Shown here one piece after another: positions 33,994-42,490 of a stretch of DNA of 47,617 bases. The number at the start of each line of letters is the position of its first letter. Position 1 is the stretch's first letter. Both the position numbers and the translations under genes were made by a program. The DNA is from Clostridia bacterium (GTDB taxonomy: Bacteria > Bacillota > Clostridia > Oscillospirales > Acutalibacteraceae), in contig JAKSQX010000008.1 of the NCBI GenBank assembly GCA_024403955.1, positions 1 to 47,617 of the forward strand, read 5' to 3'. The notes beneath the pieces were generated by a model. That model was given only the letters and a program-made list of their open reading frames with translations, was not told where the DNA came from and searched no databases.

Positions 33994-35619
33994 ATGAAAA
34001 AATTATTCGCAGTATTACTTGCAGTTATGCTCCTCGTTTGCATTCTTCCTATGAATGCATTCGCAGCAGGAGGTATGGCTGTATCTACTGGCTCTTTAAG
34101 CCTCGAACCAGGCAAGAGCGCAACATTTACTGTATCTGCTTCTAATGCAGCAGGTCAGATTAGCGTTTCATCATCTAACCCAAGCGTTGCAACAGCTTCT
34201 GTAAGCACAGATTGGCTCGACTGTAGTTCGGCAACAGTAACAGTTAATGCTGTTGGTGCTGGTTCTGCTACAATCACAGTTACAGCTGTTGATATGGCAA
34301 CACTTGATGAGGAAGATATTTCTGGTCAGGCTCGCTCAGTATCTATTAATGTCGCAGCTGCAGCAGCTCCTACAACAACAAAGGCTCCTGATAAGAATGC
34401 AACTACAGCAAAGGCAGTTGAGAAGAAGATCGTACTTGATTCTTTGAAGGTTGTTGCCGGTGATGTTGTAACTCCTGTACTTGTTCCAGGTACATATGAT
34501 TATGAAATCGTTGTTCCTTACGGTTCAAAGACATTAGTTGTTGACCCTAAACTTGAAGGCGCTACAAACATTGAAGTAGTTGGTGCTGATAATATTAGTG
34601 ATGGTAGCGTAGTTGCTATTAATGTAAAGACAAAGGATGGTTCAGCTACATATAACCTCAAGGTTAAGTATGCTGAGCAGGAGATTAAGGAAGTTAAGGC
34701 TCCACGCGAAGGTATGCCAAAGGGTCTTGCAATCCTTCTTATGATCATCCTCTTCATCATCGGTCTTGTAATTGGTCTCATTATTGGTGCTCTTATCAGT
34801 AAGAGAAAGTATGAGAACGTTGGCTACTACGGTGGCGATGATAATACTCCAGTAATCCCAGGCACAGGCTATGACAGTGGTAGCGCAGACGACTATGATT
34901 CTGGCGCAGCTGCTCCATTTGCAATGTCAGGTCTTAATTTCGCATCAACAGGCATGGGCTTCAACTATGACTATGCTAATGATGATTATGATGATGGCTA
35001 TGATGGTTCTGATGAACCAGGTTCACTTCGTGATCCTGTTTACACAGAGCAAGAGGTAACAGAGCCAGAGGTTGAAGAGCCTGCAGAGCCAGTTCCTCCA
35101 GTATTTGAGGTTCCTGTAGCTCCAGCTCCAATCCCTGTTGCTGAACCTGCTCCTGCTCCAGCTGCTCCTGCATATCAGGCACCAGCTCCAGTGGCAGAGC
35201 CAACACCAGCTCCTGCATATGCACCTCCACAGCCAGCTTATGCTGCTCCTGTAGCTCCAGCTCCTGCATATGCACCTCCACAGCCAGCTTATGCTGCTCC
35301 TGTAGCTCCAGCTCCTGTTGTAGAGCCAGCTCCAGCAACACCTGCTTATGCGGCACCTATTGCTGGCCCAGCATATGCTCCAGCACCTGCTATGGCCGCA
35401 GAGCCAGTTGTAGATATTCCTACAGCACCAGCTCCAGTAGTTGAACCTGCTCCAGCACCTGCAGCTCCTGTATATCAGGCACCAGCTCCAGCTGCTCCAG
35501 TATATGAGACTACTCCAGAGCCAATTGCTCAGCCATACATTGATGATGCTCCTCCTGCACTTCCTTATGAGGCAGGTAAAGCACTCGGTGCACAGCCATT
35601 TGAGCAGTCAGCTGACTAA
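33994..35619 (+). CDS. Single-pass surface protein with Ig-like domains and repetitive Pro/Ala tail
   Basis: A 541-residue protein. Signal peptide MKKLFAVLLAVMLLVCILPM, a Big2-like Ig domain (~30-120; SNPSVATASVS), a cadherin-like beta-sandwich (~145-225; TYNLKVKYAEQ), one transmembrane helix (~244-268) and a basic stop (SKRKYE). About 270 residues follow that should be cytoplasmic: acidic and Tyr-rich, then Pro/Ala/Val-rich with a 17-residue unit repeated exactly. The start at 33994 puts the signal peptide at the N-terminus. It follows the dockerin gene by 14 bases, so the two are probably one transcript. Confidence 0.8.
   Translation: MKKLFAVLLAVMLLVCILPMNAFAAGGMAVSTGSLSLEPGKSATFTVSASNAAGQISVSSSNPSVATASVSTDWLDCSSATVTVNAVGAGSATITVTAVDMATLDEEDISGQARSVSINVAAAAAPTTTKAPDKNATTAKAVEKKIVLDSLKVVAGDVVTPVLVPGTYDYEIVVPYGSKTLVVDPKLEGATNIEVVGADNISDGSVVAINVKTKDGSATYNLKVKYAEQEIKEVKAPREGMPKGLAILLMIILFIIGLVIGLIIGALISKRKYENVGYYGGDDNTPVIPGTGYDSGSADDYDSGAAAPFAMSGLNFASTGMGFNYDYANDDYDDGYDGSDEPGSLRDPVYTEQEVTEPEVEEPAEPVPPVFEVPVAPAPIPVAEPAPAPAAPAYQAPAPVAEPTPAPAYAPPQPAYAAPVAPAPAYAPPQPAYAAPVAPAPVVEPAPATPAYAAPIAGPAYAPAPAMAAEPVVDIPTAPAPVVEPAPAPAAPVYQAPAPAAPVYETTPEPIAQPYIDDAPPALPYEAGKALGAQPFEQSAD
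35206..35316 (+). repeat. Perfect 51-bp tandem repeat inside the Pro/Ala tail
   Basis: Units at 35206-35256 and 35257-35307 are identical, with 9-10 bases of a third copy. Each encodes 17 residues (AYAPPQPAYAAPVAPAP). Exact identity at synonymous positions implies recent duplication. Confidence 0.95.
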
Positions 35620-35631
35620 TTTAATAAAAAT

Positions 35632-35662
35632 AAGAGGGGCGACTAAGTCGTCCCTCTTTTGT
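35632..35662. terminator. Bidirectional terminator between convergent genes
   Basis: AAGAGGGGCGAC, 3-base loop, GTCGTCCCTCTT (12 pairs, one wobble) with A-tract before and T-tract after. Confidence 0.92.
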
Positions 35663-35671
35663 TCTATCAAT

Positions 35672-36409
35672 TTATTTTGTTAATCTGAAGTCTTTTTGAA
35701 GCTTGAACATACGTGAGTTGATTACGATGTGAGTAAATGCGACTGGCATAGAACAGATTGATGTGGAATACATCCAACGTCTAATTTCAACTACATCTTC
35801 ATCAGTAGACATCTTGAGTAATTTTGCTTCCTCTTCAGTTGGTTTACGCTTATAAACATCAGTGGCGAGGTGGTCAATCTTTGACTTCATTGTCTTATTA
35901 AATTTCTCGTCGATTGGTTCTCCGAATGAGAAGTCCTTGCCGATGATATTATTTGCAATTTCAAGGATATAGACTGTATCAATAGCTACAGGGGCATTTT
36001 CGATGATACGTGCTCTATATGCTGTCATACCACCAACACCGATATCCCAACGTTCAAGTAATTCGTGGTTGTTCTTATCAACCTTAAATGATTCTTCCTT
36101 TAATACTGTGATTGTGTCATTGAATCCGAGCGAATGAGCTGTGTAAGAGAAACTGGCAAATGGGTGAATAGAAAACTCAGAGTTCTCGGCTACGAATGTA
36201 CCAATTCCCTGACGCTTGTATATGAAACCTTCATTTTCAAGACGAGTTAAAGCCTCACGGACAGTAGCACGACCAACGTTGAGTTTTTTCATGAGCTCAA
36301 ATTCAGTTGGAAGTTTTGTGTTAGGAGGATACTTTCCTGAAACAAGGAGCTTCATTACGTATTCCTTAACATAGAGATAAAGGGTTGCTGTGTTTTCTCT
36401 CTTTGACAT
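35672..36409 (-). CDS. GntR-family regulator with UTRA domain
   Basis: A 245-residue HutC/FarR-type regulator. The winged helix is LPTEFELMKKLNVGRATVRE with EGFIYKRQGIGTFV as wing; the UTRA ligand-binding domain fills residues ~85-240 (GMTAYRARIIENAPVAIDTV). Effectors of this family are usually sugars, amino-sugar phosphates or organic acids. The start is chosen at the Met with GAGG 8 bases upstream. It stands alone with no obvious target operon beside it. Confidence 0.92.
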   Translation of the reverse strand: MSKRENTATLYLYVKEYVMKLLVSGKYPPNTKLPTEFELMKKLNVGRATVREALTRLENEGFIYKRQGIGTFVAENSEFSIHPFASFSYTAHSLGFNDTITVLKEESFKVDKNNHELLERWDIGVGGMTAYRARIIENAPVAIDTVYILEIANNIIGKDFSFGEPIDEKFNKTMKSKIDHLATDVYKRKPTEEEAKLLKMSTDEDVVEIRRWMYSTSICSMPVAFTHIVINSRMFKLQKDFRLTK

Positions 36410-36464
36410 TTTTAAGACCTCTATTTCAAACAAGTATTGTTAATTGTTCGTTTTTTTCAGTACA

Positions 36465-36494
36465 ATATTAATACAGTGATTTTGTAATTGTCAA
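36465..36494 (-). promoter_or_regulatory. Candidate promoter of the GntR gene
   Basis: On the minus strand: TTGACA, 18-base spacer, TAATAT, followed by an AT-rich leader that might contain an operator. Confidence 0.6.
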
Positions 36495-36523
36495 GGACTT
36501 GTGCGATATTTTTGATACAATAT

Positions 36524-36556
36524 AAAAAGACCCCCGTCACTTTAAATGTAACGGGG
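36524..36556 (-). terminator. Terminator after the TetR gene
   Basis: Minus strand: CCCCGTTAC, 7-base loop, GTGACGGGG (one mismatch), then GTCTTTTTATA. Confidence 0.85.
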
Positions 36557-36572
36557 CAGCTTTTGTTCATTA

Positions 36573-37142
36573 TTATATGTTGTTTGAGAGTAACTGGACA
36601 AAATCGTCAGTCTTTTTGATGAATTCATCAATATCTATGTTCTTGTTGTTTAATAGCTTTTGTATGATCAAACCATCCGAAACGAGAAGAGCAGTCCACG
36701 CGAGGTAGTCTGCGTATTCGTCACCAGCACGCTCTGCAATCTTAGTGGATATTATCTGCTGGAACTCCTTGTAACGCTCTATAAACATATCTCTGATTCT
36801 CTCGTTCCCGAGGAATGCGGAGTAGAGAAGATGATATCGAGGACCAACATATTTTACATTGCGCTCAACTACGTATTTTAGAAGTCGGTGGAGTGAGGTG
36901 TCCTTCTCTTTGTTATCTACCCAGATTAGGAAGTCATCCCACTGCTGGTCAATGAAACGGTTTGTAATGTCGAGGAGAATGTCCTCCTTTGTCTTATAGT
37001 GGTAATAGAGGGTGCCTTTTGAAATGCCAGCTGTTGTTGCAATCTTCGCAAGGCTAATATCATCAAGTGATTGGTTCTCAAGGAGCTCAACTGTAGCATC
37101 CATGATTATGTCTTTTACGTTTTCTTTTCGTGGGGCAGCCAT
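36573..37142 (-). CDS. TetR-family transcriptional regulator
   Basis: A 189-residue regulator. Helix-turn-helix: LDDISLAKIATTAGISKGTL followed by the family's YYHYKTKEDIL. The rest is a mostly helical ligand domain with no family-specific motif. The start is the Met with GGAG 5-6 bases upstream. It is divergent from the GlpA-like/AGPS-like operon, and a 22-bp palindrome at the operon's start point is its most probable operator. The ligand may be a lipid precursor, by context only. Confidence 0.9.
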   Translation of the reverse strand: MAAPRKENVKDIIMDATVELLENQSLDDISLAKIATTAGISKGTLYYHYKTKEDILLDITNRFIDQQWDDFLIWVDNKEKDTSLHRLLKYVVERNVKYVGPRYHLLYSAFLGNERIRDMFIERYKEFQQIISTKIAERAGDEYADYLAWTALLVSDGLIIQKLLNNKNIDIDEFIKKTDDFVQLLSNNI

Positions 37143-37203
37143 ATAACTCTCCATTCGGTATTTTGTTGCGTTCATTGTAGCATTTTTTGGTAGTTCCGTC
37201 CAG

Positions 37204-37232
37204 TTGACTTTATTATATATAAGATGTATAAT
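37204..37232 (+). promoter_or_regulatory. Promoter of the flavoprotein/AGPS-like operon
   Basis: TTGACT, exactly 17 bases, TATAAT preceded by TG one base away (extended -10). It is close to full consensus. Confidence 0.85.
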
Positions 37233-37238
37233 AGGAGG

Positions 37239-37260
37239 TAGTCGGTCAAACGACCGACTA
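37239..37260. promoter_or_regulatory. Probable TetR operator
   Basis: Perfect palindrome TAGTCGGTC-AAAC-GACCGACTA starting 6 bases after the -10, so it covers the expected start point. Its position suits repression by the divergent TetR protein. Confidence 0.8.
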
Positions 37261-37282
37261 AATTCTGATAGAGGTGTTGAAA

Positions 37283-39016
37283 ATGCCAAATATCAAAAGA
37301 ATACAAAAGAAACTGAAAGCAAAATATGGCGAAAAAGTACAGGTTACTTTTGAAGATGACATCATCCGTCTTACGGGTGAACTTGACAATTGGGACGACG
37401 TCTTTGATGCCTGCTCTATGGCAGCAACAAAGAATAGTCGTATTCACGTCGTAAACGATATCAAGTTCACCGGTGCTGAAATCCCTCCAATGAGAGTGCC
37501 ATCACTTATTGACACTGTTCTTGAGGGAAAGACACCTGACGTACTCGTTATCGGTGGTGGTATCTCAGGATGTGCAATTGCACGTGAACTCTCAAAGTGG
37601 GAGATTAACGTTATGCTCCTTGAGAAGAACGCCGACTTTGCAATGGGTGCTTCTGGCGCCAACGACGGTGAAGTTCATGTCGGATTCGACCTCTCAAAGG
37701 GAAGCCTCAAGCAGAAGTATGTTTTACTCGGTAACCATATGTACGACAAACTCTGCTCGGATCTCTCCGTTCCTTTCCGCCGTGAAGGCCAGTACGCACT
37801 CTTTACTCAGTCCTGGCTTTTCTTCCCCGTGTTCTTCCTTTGCCTCTGGCGTAAATACCATGATGGTGTAACAGACACACATTTCCTTACAAGGAAGAAA
37901 ATCTTAAAAGCAGAGCCAACTTTCGACAGAAAGATTCGTTTTGGTGTATATAACGACTCGGCTGGTGTTGTTTGTCCTTATGGTCTTACAATCGCTTATG
38001 CTGAGAACGCTGCTGAAAACGGTGTAGAGGCTTATCTCAATGCTGCAGTACTTTCAATTGATACTGATGAAAATGGTGTTATCACGGCTGTTAATACAAA
38101 CCGTGGCACAGTTCGTCCAAGGGTTGTTATTAATGCTGCAGGCGTATTTGCAGATGATATTGCAGAGATGGCACATGACCGTTTCTATTCAATCCATCCT
38201 CGTCGTGGAACAAACTCCATCCAGGATAGAAAATCAGCAAAGATAATCGACACAATTGCTTCAGTTCAACATATAAATCTTAAGCAGCAGAGTAAGAGCC
38301 ACACAAAGGGTGGCGGACTCATGCGCACAGTTCATAATAATATTCTCGCAGGTCCTGATGCTGTTGAGTGCTATGAAAAAGAAAACACAGCAACTCGTCC
38401 AGAGAGCATCAAGGTAACATACGACAAGCAAAAGGGTACAGTTCCTCTTGCTTCCGAGCGCGATATCATCACTTACTTCACTGGTGTCCGTGCTCCAACA
38501 TTCGAAGAGGACTTCGTAATTGAGTGGGGTAGACATTGTAGTAACATGCTCCACTGCGGTGGTATTCAATCACCTGGTATTACAGCTGCTCCTGCATTTG
38601 CTATTGATATTGCAGATATGGTTGTTGAGTATCTCAGTAGACTTATTCCAATTAACAAGAAGGCAAAATGGCAGCCAAAGAGAAAGGCAGTTCCTTCACT
38701 TAAGGATATGAGTCCAGCAAAGCGCGCAGCTCTTATCGCTAAAAACCCAGACTACGGTATTATTGTATGTCGCTGTGAGGAGATCTCAAAGGGTGAGATT
38801 ATAGACGCACTCAACCGTCCTCTCTGCCCACCAACAGTTGACGCAATCAAGAAACGTATCCGTCCTGGTATGGGACGTTGCCAAGGTGGCTTCTGTTCAC
38901 CACTTGTTACACAGATTATTGCAGAGCATGAGAATTGTGCTCTGTCAGATGTAAGAAAGGCATCAGCAGAGTCAATTATCTGCTATGGAGAAACTAAAGG
39001 AGGCGACACAGAATGA
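37283..39016 (+). CDS. GlpA-like FAD-dependent dehydrogenase with BFD-type Fe-S domain
   Basis: A 577-residue protein. The first ~80 residues form an extra small domain (BON-like look: VQVTFEDDIIRLTGEL). A DAO-type FAD domain follows from ~87 (VIGGGISGCAIARE; GASGANDGEVHVGF) as in anaerobic glycerol-3-phosphate dehydrogenase. The end is a BFD-like [2Fe-2S] module with Cys496, 498, 533 and 538. The likely reaction is oxidation of glycerol-3-phosphate to DHAP, or a related 2-hydroxy substrate. It overlaps the next gene by 4 bases. Other members of this superfamily (LhgO-like) act on hydroxyacids. Confidence 0.88.
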   Translation: MPNIKRIQKKLKAKYGEKVQVTFEDDIIRLTGELDNWDDVFDACSMAATKNSRIHVVNDIKFTGAEIPPMRVPSLIDTVLEGKTPDVLVIGGGISGCAIARELSKWEINVMLLEKNADFAMGASGANDGEVHVGFDLSKGSLKQKYVLLGNHMYDKLCSDLSVPFRREGQYALFTQSWLFFPVFFLCLWRKYHDGVTDTHFLTRKKILKAEPTFDRKIRFGVYNDSAGVVCPYGLTIAYAENAAENGVEAYLNAAVLSIDTDENGVITAVNTNRGTVRPRVVINAAGVFADDIAEMAHDRFYSIHPRRGTNSIQDRKSAKIIDTIASVQHINLKQQSKSHTKGGGLMRTVHNNILAGPDAVECYEKENTATRPESIKVTYDKQKGTVPLASERDIITYFTGVRAPTFEEDFVIEWGRHCSNMLHCGGIQSPGITAAPAFAIDIADMVVEYLSRLIPINKKAKWQPKRKAVPSLKDMSPAKRAALIAKNPDYGIIVCRCEEISKGEIIDALNRPLCPPTVDAIKKRIRPGMGRCQGGFCSPLVTQIIAEHENCALSDVRKASAESIICYGETKGGDTE

Positions 39017-40275
39017 TTAGAACTTGTGATGTTTTAGTTATCGGTGGTGGTCCTGCGGGCCTTGCAGCTGCTATTGCAGCTGACAAAGAGGGCGCAAAGG
39101 TTATCCTTATCGAGCGTGAATCTCGTCTCGGCGGTATTTTAAAGCAGTGTATCCATGATGGCTTTGGTCTTGTTCGCTTCGGTGAAAAACTCTCAGGCCC
39201 TGAATATGCTGAACGTTTTATTGATGAATTTAAAGAGCGCGGAATTGAAGCTAAGACTTTGACTTTCGTAACTTCAGTTGAAAGAATCAAGACTGGCTTC
39301 AAGGCAACAATCGTTTCAAGAGAAGGAATTGAGGTTATTGAGACCACAAGCCTTATCCTCGCAACAGGTTGCCGTGAGCGTACAAGCAAGCAGGTGTTTA
39401 TTCACGGTACACGTCCATCAGGCGTATTTACAGCTGGTACAGCACAGCATTATACAAACTTGCTTGGTCAGCTTCCAACTAAGCGCTGCGTAATCTTGGG
39501 CTCAGGTGATATCGGTCTTATTATGGCTCGTCGCTTGACTCTCGAGGGCGCTGAGGTACTCGGTGTTTATGAAGTTAAGTCCACACCTTCTGGACTCACA
39601 AGAAACATTCATCAGTGTCTCAACGATTTTGATATTCCACTTCATCTCTCACATACTGTTACACGTGTCTTTGGACAGGACAGACTTACAGCTGTCGAGG
39701 TAGCTAAAGTTGATGAGAAGATGAAACCTATTCCTGGTACAGAAGAGATTATCGAGTGTGATGCTCTTATTCTCTCAGTAGGTCTTATCCCTGAGAATGA
39801 AATCGCTGAAACTCTCGATGTTCAAATTGATGGCCGTACAAAGGGCCCACGTTGTGACGCAACACTCATGACAACTGTTCCTGGTATATTCTCATGTGGT
39901 AATGCACTTCACGTTAACGACCTCGTTGACTACGTTTCTGAGAGTGGTGAGACTGCTGGTAAAAATGCAGCACACTTCGCACTCGGCATGGAACGCACAC
40001 TTGTTGAAATCAAACCAAATGAGAACATTCTCTATATTGTTCCACAGGTCCTTGATATCAAAGCAAAGAATGATGCGGTTGTAGTTTACTTTAGAAGTAA
40101 GGATGTCTACAACAAGGCAACATTTAGAATTATTGCAGATAACAAGATCGTTTTCGAGAAGAGATATGCATTCCTTCGTCCACCAGAGATGGAGAAGATT
40201 GTTGCTGACTTCTCGAAGTTTAATCTTCGTGAGTACAGCACAATTACTGCAGAAGTGGAGGTTGATGCTAAATGA
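39013..40275 (+). CDS. FAD/NAD-binding oxidoreductase subunit (HcnB/GlpB-like)
   Basis: A 420-residue two-dinucleotide-fold flavoprotein. The FAD site is VLVIGGGPAGLAAAIAAD at the N-terminus, an NAD(P)-type site lies at ~157 (CVILGSGDIGLIMARRL), and CGNALHVNDLVDYVS is the usual C-terminal FAD contact. Such proteins pair with a GlpA-like subunit and carry electrons on. No classical GlpC Fe-S anchor is encoded; the small DUF1667 protein takes that place. It overlaps both neighbours by 4 bases, suggesting an obligate complex. Confidence 0.9.
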   Translation: MIRTCDVLVIGGGPAGLAAAIAADKEGAKVILIERESRLGGILKQCIHDGFGLVRFGEKLSGPEYAERFIDEFKERGIEAKTLTFVTSVERIKTGFKATIVSREGIEVIETTSLILATGCRERTSKQVFIHGTRPSGVFTAGTAQHYTNLLGQLPTKRCVILGSGDIGLIMARRLTLEGAEVLGVYEVKSTPSGLTRNIHQCLNDFDIPLHLSHTVTRVFGQDRLTAVEVAKVDEKMKPIPGTEEIIECDALILSVGLIPENEIAETLDVQIDGRTKGPRCDATLMTTVPGIFSCGNALHVNDLVDYVSESGETAGKNAAHFALGMERTLVEIKPNENILYIVPQVLDIKAKNDAVVVYFRSKDVYNKATFRIIADNKIVFEKRYAFLRPPEMEKIVADFSKFNLREYSTITAEVEVDAK

Positions 40276-40628
40276 AGATAGTTTGCATTACATGCCCACG
40301 TGGCTGCACAATAGATATTGAAAAGGTTGGTAGTGATTGGCAGGTTTCTGGCAATTCTTGTAACAAGGGCAGAGAGTTCGCTATTAATGAAATGACAAAG
40401 CCAATGAGAACAATCTGTTCAACAGTTAAGACAACTTTCCCTTCAGCACCAGTTCTTCCTTGTAGAGTATCAGCTGATATTCCAAAGGATAAGATTTTCG
40501 ATGTAATGAAGGAAATCAACAAAGTGGTTGTAGATAAACCACTTACCCGTGGTGATGTCATTATTAAGGATGTACTTGGCCTCGGTGTAGACGTAATATC
40601 AACTTCAGATTTACTTGCTCAGATTTGA
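40272..40628 (+). CDS. DUF1667 small cysteine protein
   Basis: A 118-residue DUF1667 protein. Cys5, Cys8 and Cys12 (CITCPRGC) and Cys30 (NSCNKG) form a likely Fe-S or metal site. The family is found almost only behind GlpA-like and HcnB-like flavoproteins and probably links them to an electron acceptor. It overlaps the upstream gene by 4 bases and lies 15 bases before the AGPS-like gene. Confidence 0.9.
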   Translation: MKIVCITCPRGCTIDIEKVGSDWQVSGNSCNKGREFAINEMTKPMRTICSTVKTTFPSAPVLPCRVSADIPKDKIFDVMKEINKVVVDKPLTRGDVIIKDVLGLGVDVISTSDLLAQI

Positions 40629-40643
40629 AAGGAGTAATTAATA

Positions 40644-42404
40644 ATGGGATACAAACCTTATGAAGGCTTTGAGCCAAAATGGATTAAAGAAGTTGCACCA
40701 GCAGATTCATATCGTTCAATCTTCCGTTGGGGTGATCCAACTCACTTTAAGTTCCCAAAAGAGTCTCTTTATAATCTCATGAAGGAACGCCTTGATATCA
40801 CAGATGATTATGTAAAGGATTATCGTTGCGATACTGGTCTTGAAAAGGTTGAACTCGGTGAGGAGCACGCTCCAAAGATGGAGAAGAAGCACCTTACATT
40901 CTTTAAAAAGATTTATGGTGACCAGATGTCACAGTCAGACTATGATAGACTCTCTGTTGCTTATGGCCAGACAGCATATGACCTCTATAGAATTCGTGAG
41001 CGTCAGTTTGACAGTCTTCCAGACGTTGTTCTCTATCCTTCAGAGTCTGAGCAGATTGAGAAGACAGTTGAGTACTGTGCAAAGAACAAGATCCCACTCT
41101 ATGTTTACGGTGGCGGTTCATCAGTAACACGTGGCGTTGAGCCAACACTCGGTGGTGTTTCACTTGACATGCGTCGTAACTTCAATAAGGTTATCGCATT
41201 CAACGAGATTGACCAGACAATCACAGTTCAGGCTGGTATGTCAGGTCCTGACCTTGAAGCACACCTTAATAATGCAGTAGCAGAGTTTGGTGCTAAGCGC
41301 GCATTCACATGTGGCCACTTCCCACAGTCATTTGAGTATTCATCAGTAGGTGGTTGGGTTACAACAAGAGGCTCAGGCCAGAACTCAACTTACTACGGTT
41401 GTATCACAGATATCTGCCTTCAGCAGAAGTATGCAACACCAAGAGGAAAGATTGTAACATCACGTTATCCACGTGAGGCAACAGGTCCAAACCTCAACCA
41501 GATTATGATGGGCTCAGAGGGTACTTTCGGTGTACTTACAGAAGCTACACTTAAGGTATTCCACTACAACCCTGAGAATAGAAAGAGATTCTCATATATC
41601 TTCAAGACATGGGATGACGCTATGGCTTTCGCACGTGAATGCCTCCAGGGTGAATTCGGTTTCTCATCAGTATTCCGTCTCTCTGACCCAGAGGAGACAA
41701 ACATGATGCTTCGTCTCTACAATGTAGATGAAACTCCAGCTCAGCCTCTTCTTGAGAAGATGGGTTATAAGGATATGGAGCGTTGCTTGTTCCTCGGCTT
41801 CACTGACGGTGACAAGAGCTACTCAAGAAACGTTGCTTTCAACATTATGAAGGTTGCATTAAAGCACGGCGGTTTCCCACTTACAGGTCTTGTATGTAAG
41901 GGTTGGGAAAAGGGTAGATTTGATGATCCTTATATGCGTGATTCACTCCATGACTTCGGTATCATCATCGATACACTTGAGTGCTGTGTAAACTGGTCTA
42001 ATATGGCTCAGGTACATAGAGATGTACGTGAAGTTTGCCATGCTCTTCCTAACACAGTTGTAACAACTCATATGTCTCACTGCTACCCACAGGGTGCTAA
42101 CCTCTACTTTATCTTCATCGCTAAGATGGATACAGCTGAGGAATTCAGAGCATATCATAAGACAATTCTTGATGCCATTCAGAAGTCAGGCGCAGCTCTT
42201 TCTCACCACCATGGTATTGGTAAGATGTTTGCTCCATGGCTTGAGGGCTCAGTAGGTAGAACAGAGTATGGTACATTTAAGGCACTTAAAGAGTACTTCG
42301 ACCCTGATTATACAATGAACCCAGGTGGCACAATTGGTCTCGACCTCAAGGAGGAGGAAAAGGTATTCCTTCGTGACGGTTATTCAGAGATTGGTCACGT
42401 TTAA
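40644..42404 (+). CDS. Alkylglycerone-phosphate-synthase-like FAD oxidase
   Basis: A 586-residue VAO-family flavoprotein. FAD loops: PLYVYGGGSSVTRG (~151-164) and SVGGWVTTRGSGQN. Residues essential in eukaryotic AGPS have counterparts: Arg432 (YMRD), Tyr488 (NLYF) and the three-His motif SHHHGIGK at 520-527. AGPS swaps the acyl group of acyl-DHAP for a fatty alcohol to make the ether bond. Neither the acyl-DHAP synthase nor a fatty-acyl reductase is in the window, so ether-lipid synthesis is an inference; a D-lactate/glycolate-oxidase-like role is the main alternative. Confidence 0.87.
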   Translation: MGYKPYEGFEPKWIKEVAPADSYRSIFRWGDPTHFKFPKESLYNLMKERLDITDDYVKDYRCDTGLEKVELGEEHAPKMEKKHLTFFKKIYGDQMSQSDYDRLSVAYGQTAYDLYRIRERQFDSLPDVVLYPSESEQIEKTVEYCAKNKIPLYVYGGGSSVTRGVEPTLGGVSLDMRRNFNKVIAFNEIDQTITVQAGMSGPDLEAHLNNAVAEFGAKRAFTCGHFPQSFEYSSVGGWVTTRGSGQNSTYYGCITDICLQQKYATPRGKIVTSRYPREATGPNLNQIMMGSEGTFGVLTEATLKVFHYNPENRKRFSYIFKTWDDAMAFARECLQGEFGFSSVFRLSDPEETNMMLRLYNVDETPAQPLLEKMGYKDMERCLFLGFTDGDKSYSRNVAFNIMKVALKHGGFPLTGLVCKGWEKGRFDDPYMRDSLHDFGIIIDTLECCVNWSNMAQVHRDVREVCHALPNTVVTTHMSHCYPQGANLYFIFIAKMDTAEEFRAYHKTILDAIQKSGAALSHHHGIGKMFAPWLEGSVGRTEYGTFKALKEYFDPDYTMNPGGTIGLDLKEEEKVFLRDGYSEIGHV

Positions 42405-42414
42405 TAGAAACTTT

Positions 42415-42446
42415 AAGAGCGCAACTTTTGTTGCGCTCTTATTACT
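42415..42446 (+). terminator. Terminator of the AGPS-like operon
   Basis: AAGAGCGCAAC, 4-base loop, GTTGCGCTCTT, then ATTACTT. A strong stem with a short T-rich tail. Confidence 0.88.
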
Positions 42447-42459
42447 TAAATAGTATAAT
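42431..42459 (+). promoter_or_regulatory. Candidate promoter of the first glycerophosphotransferase gene
   Basis: TTGCGC, 17-base spacer, TATAAT. The -35 is in the right arm of the preceding terminator; it is weak, the -10 is perfect. Confidence 0.5.
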
Positions 42460-42490
42460 TATAGGGTAGTTTTTTATTTCGGAGGGCTCT

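Noticed and set aside
34976..35356. Minus-strand frame coding a Gln/Leu/Glu repeat protein
   Set aside because: It is the reverse reading of the Pro/Ala repeat; composition follows from the repeat and it lacks a start signal.
36430..36490. Clear GntR operator in the regulator's own leader
   Set aside because: Only imperfect repeats (around GTACAATATTAATAC) are visible and they overlap the -10; not enough to call a site.
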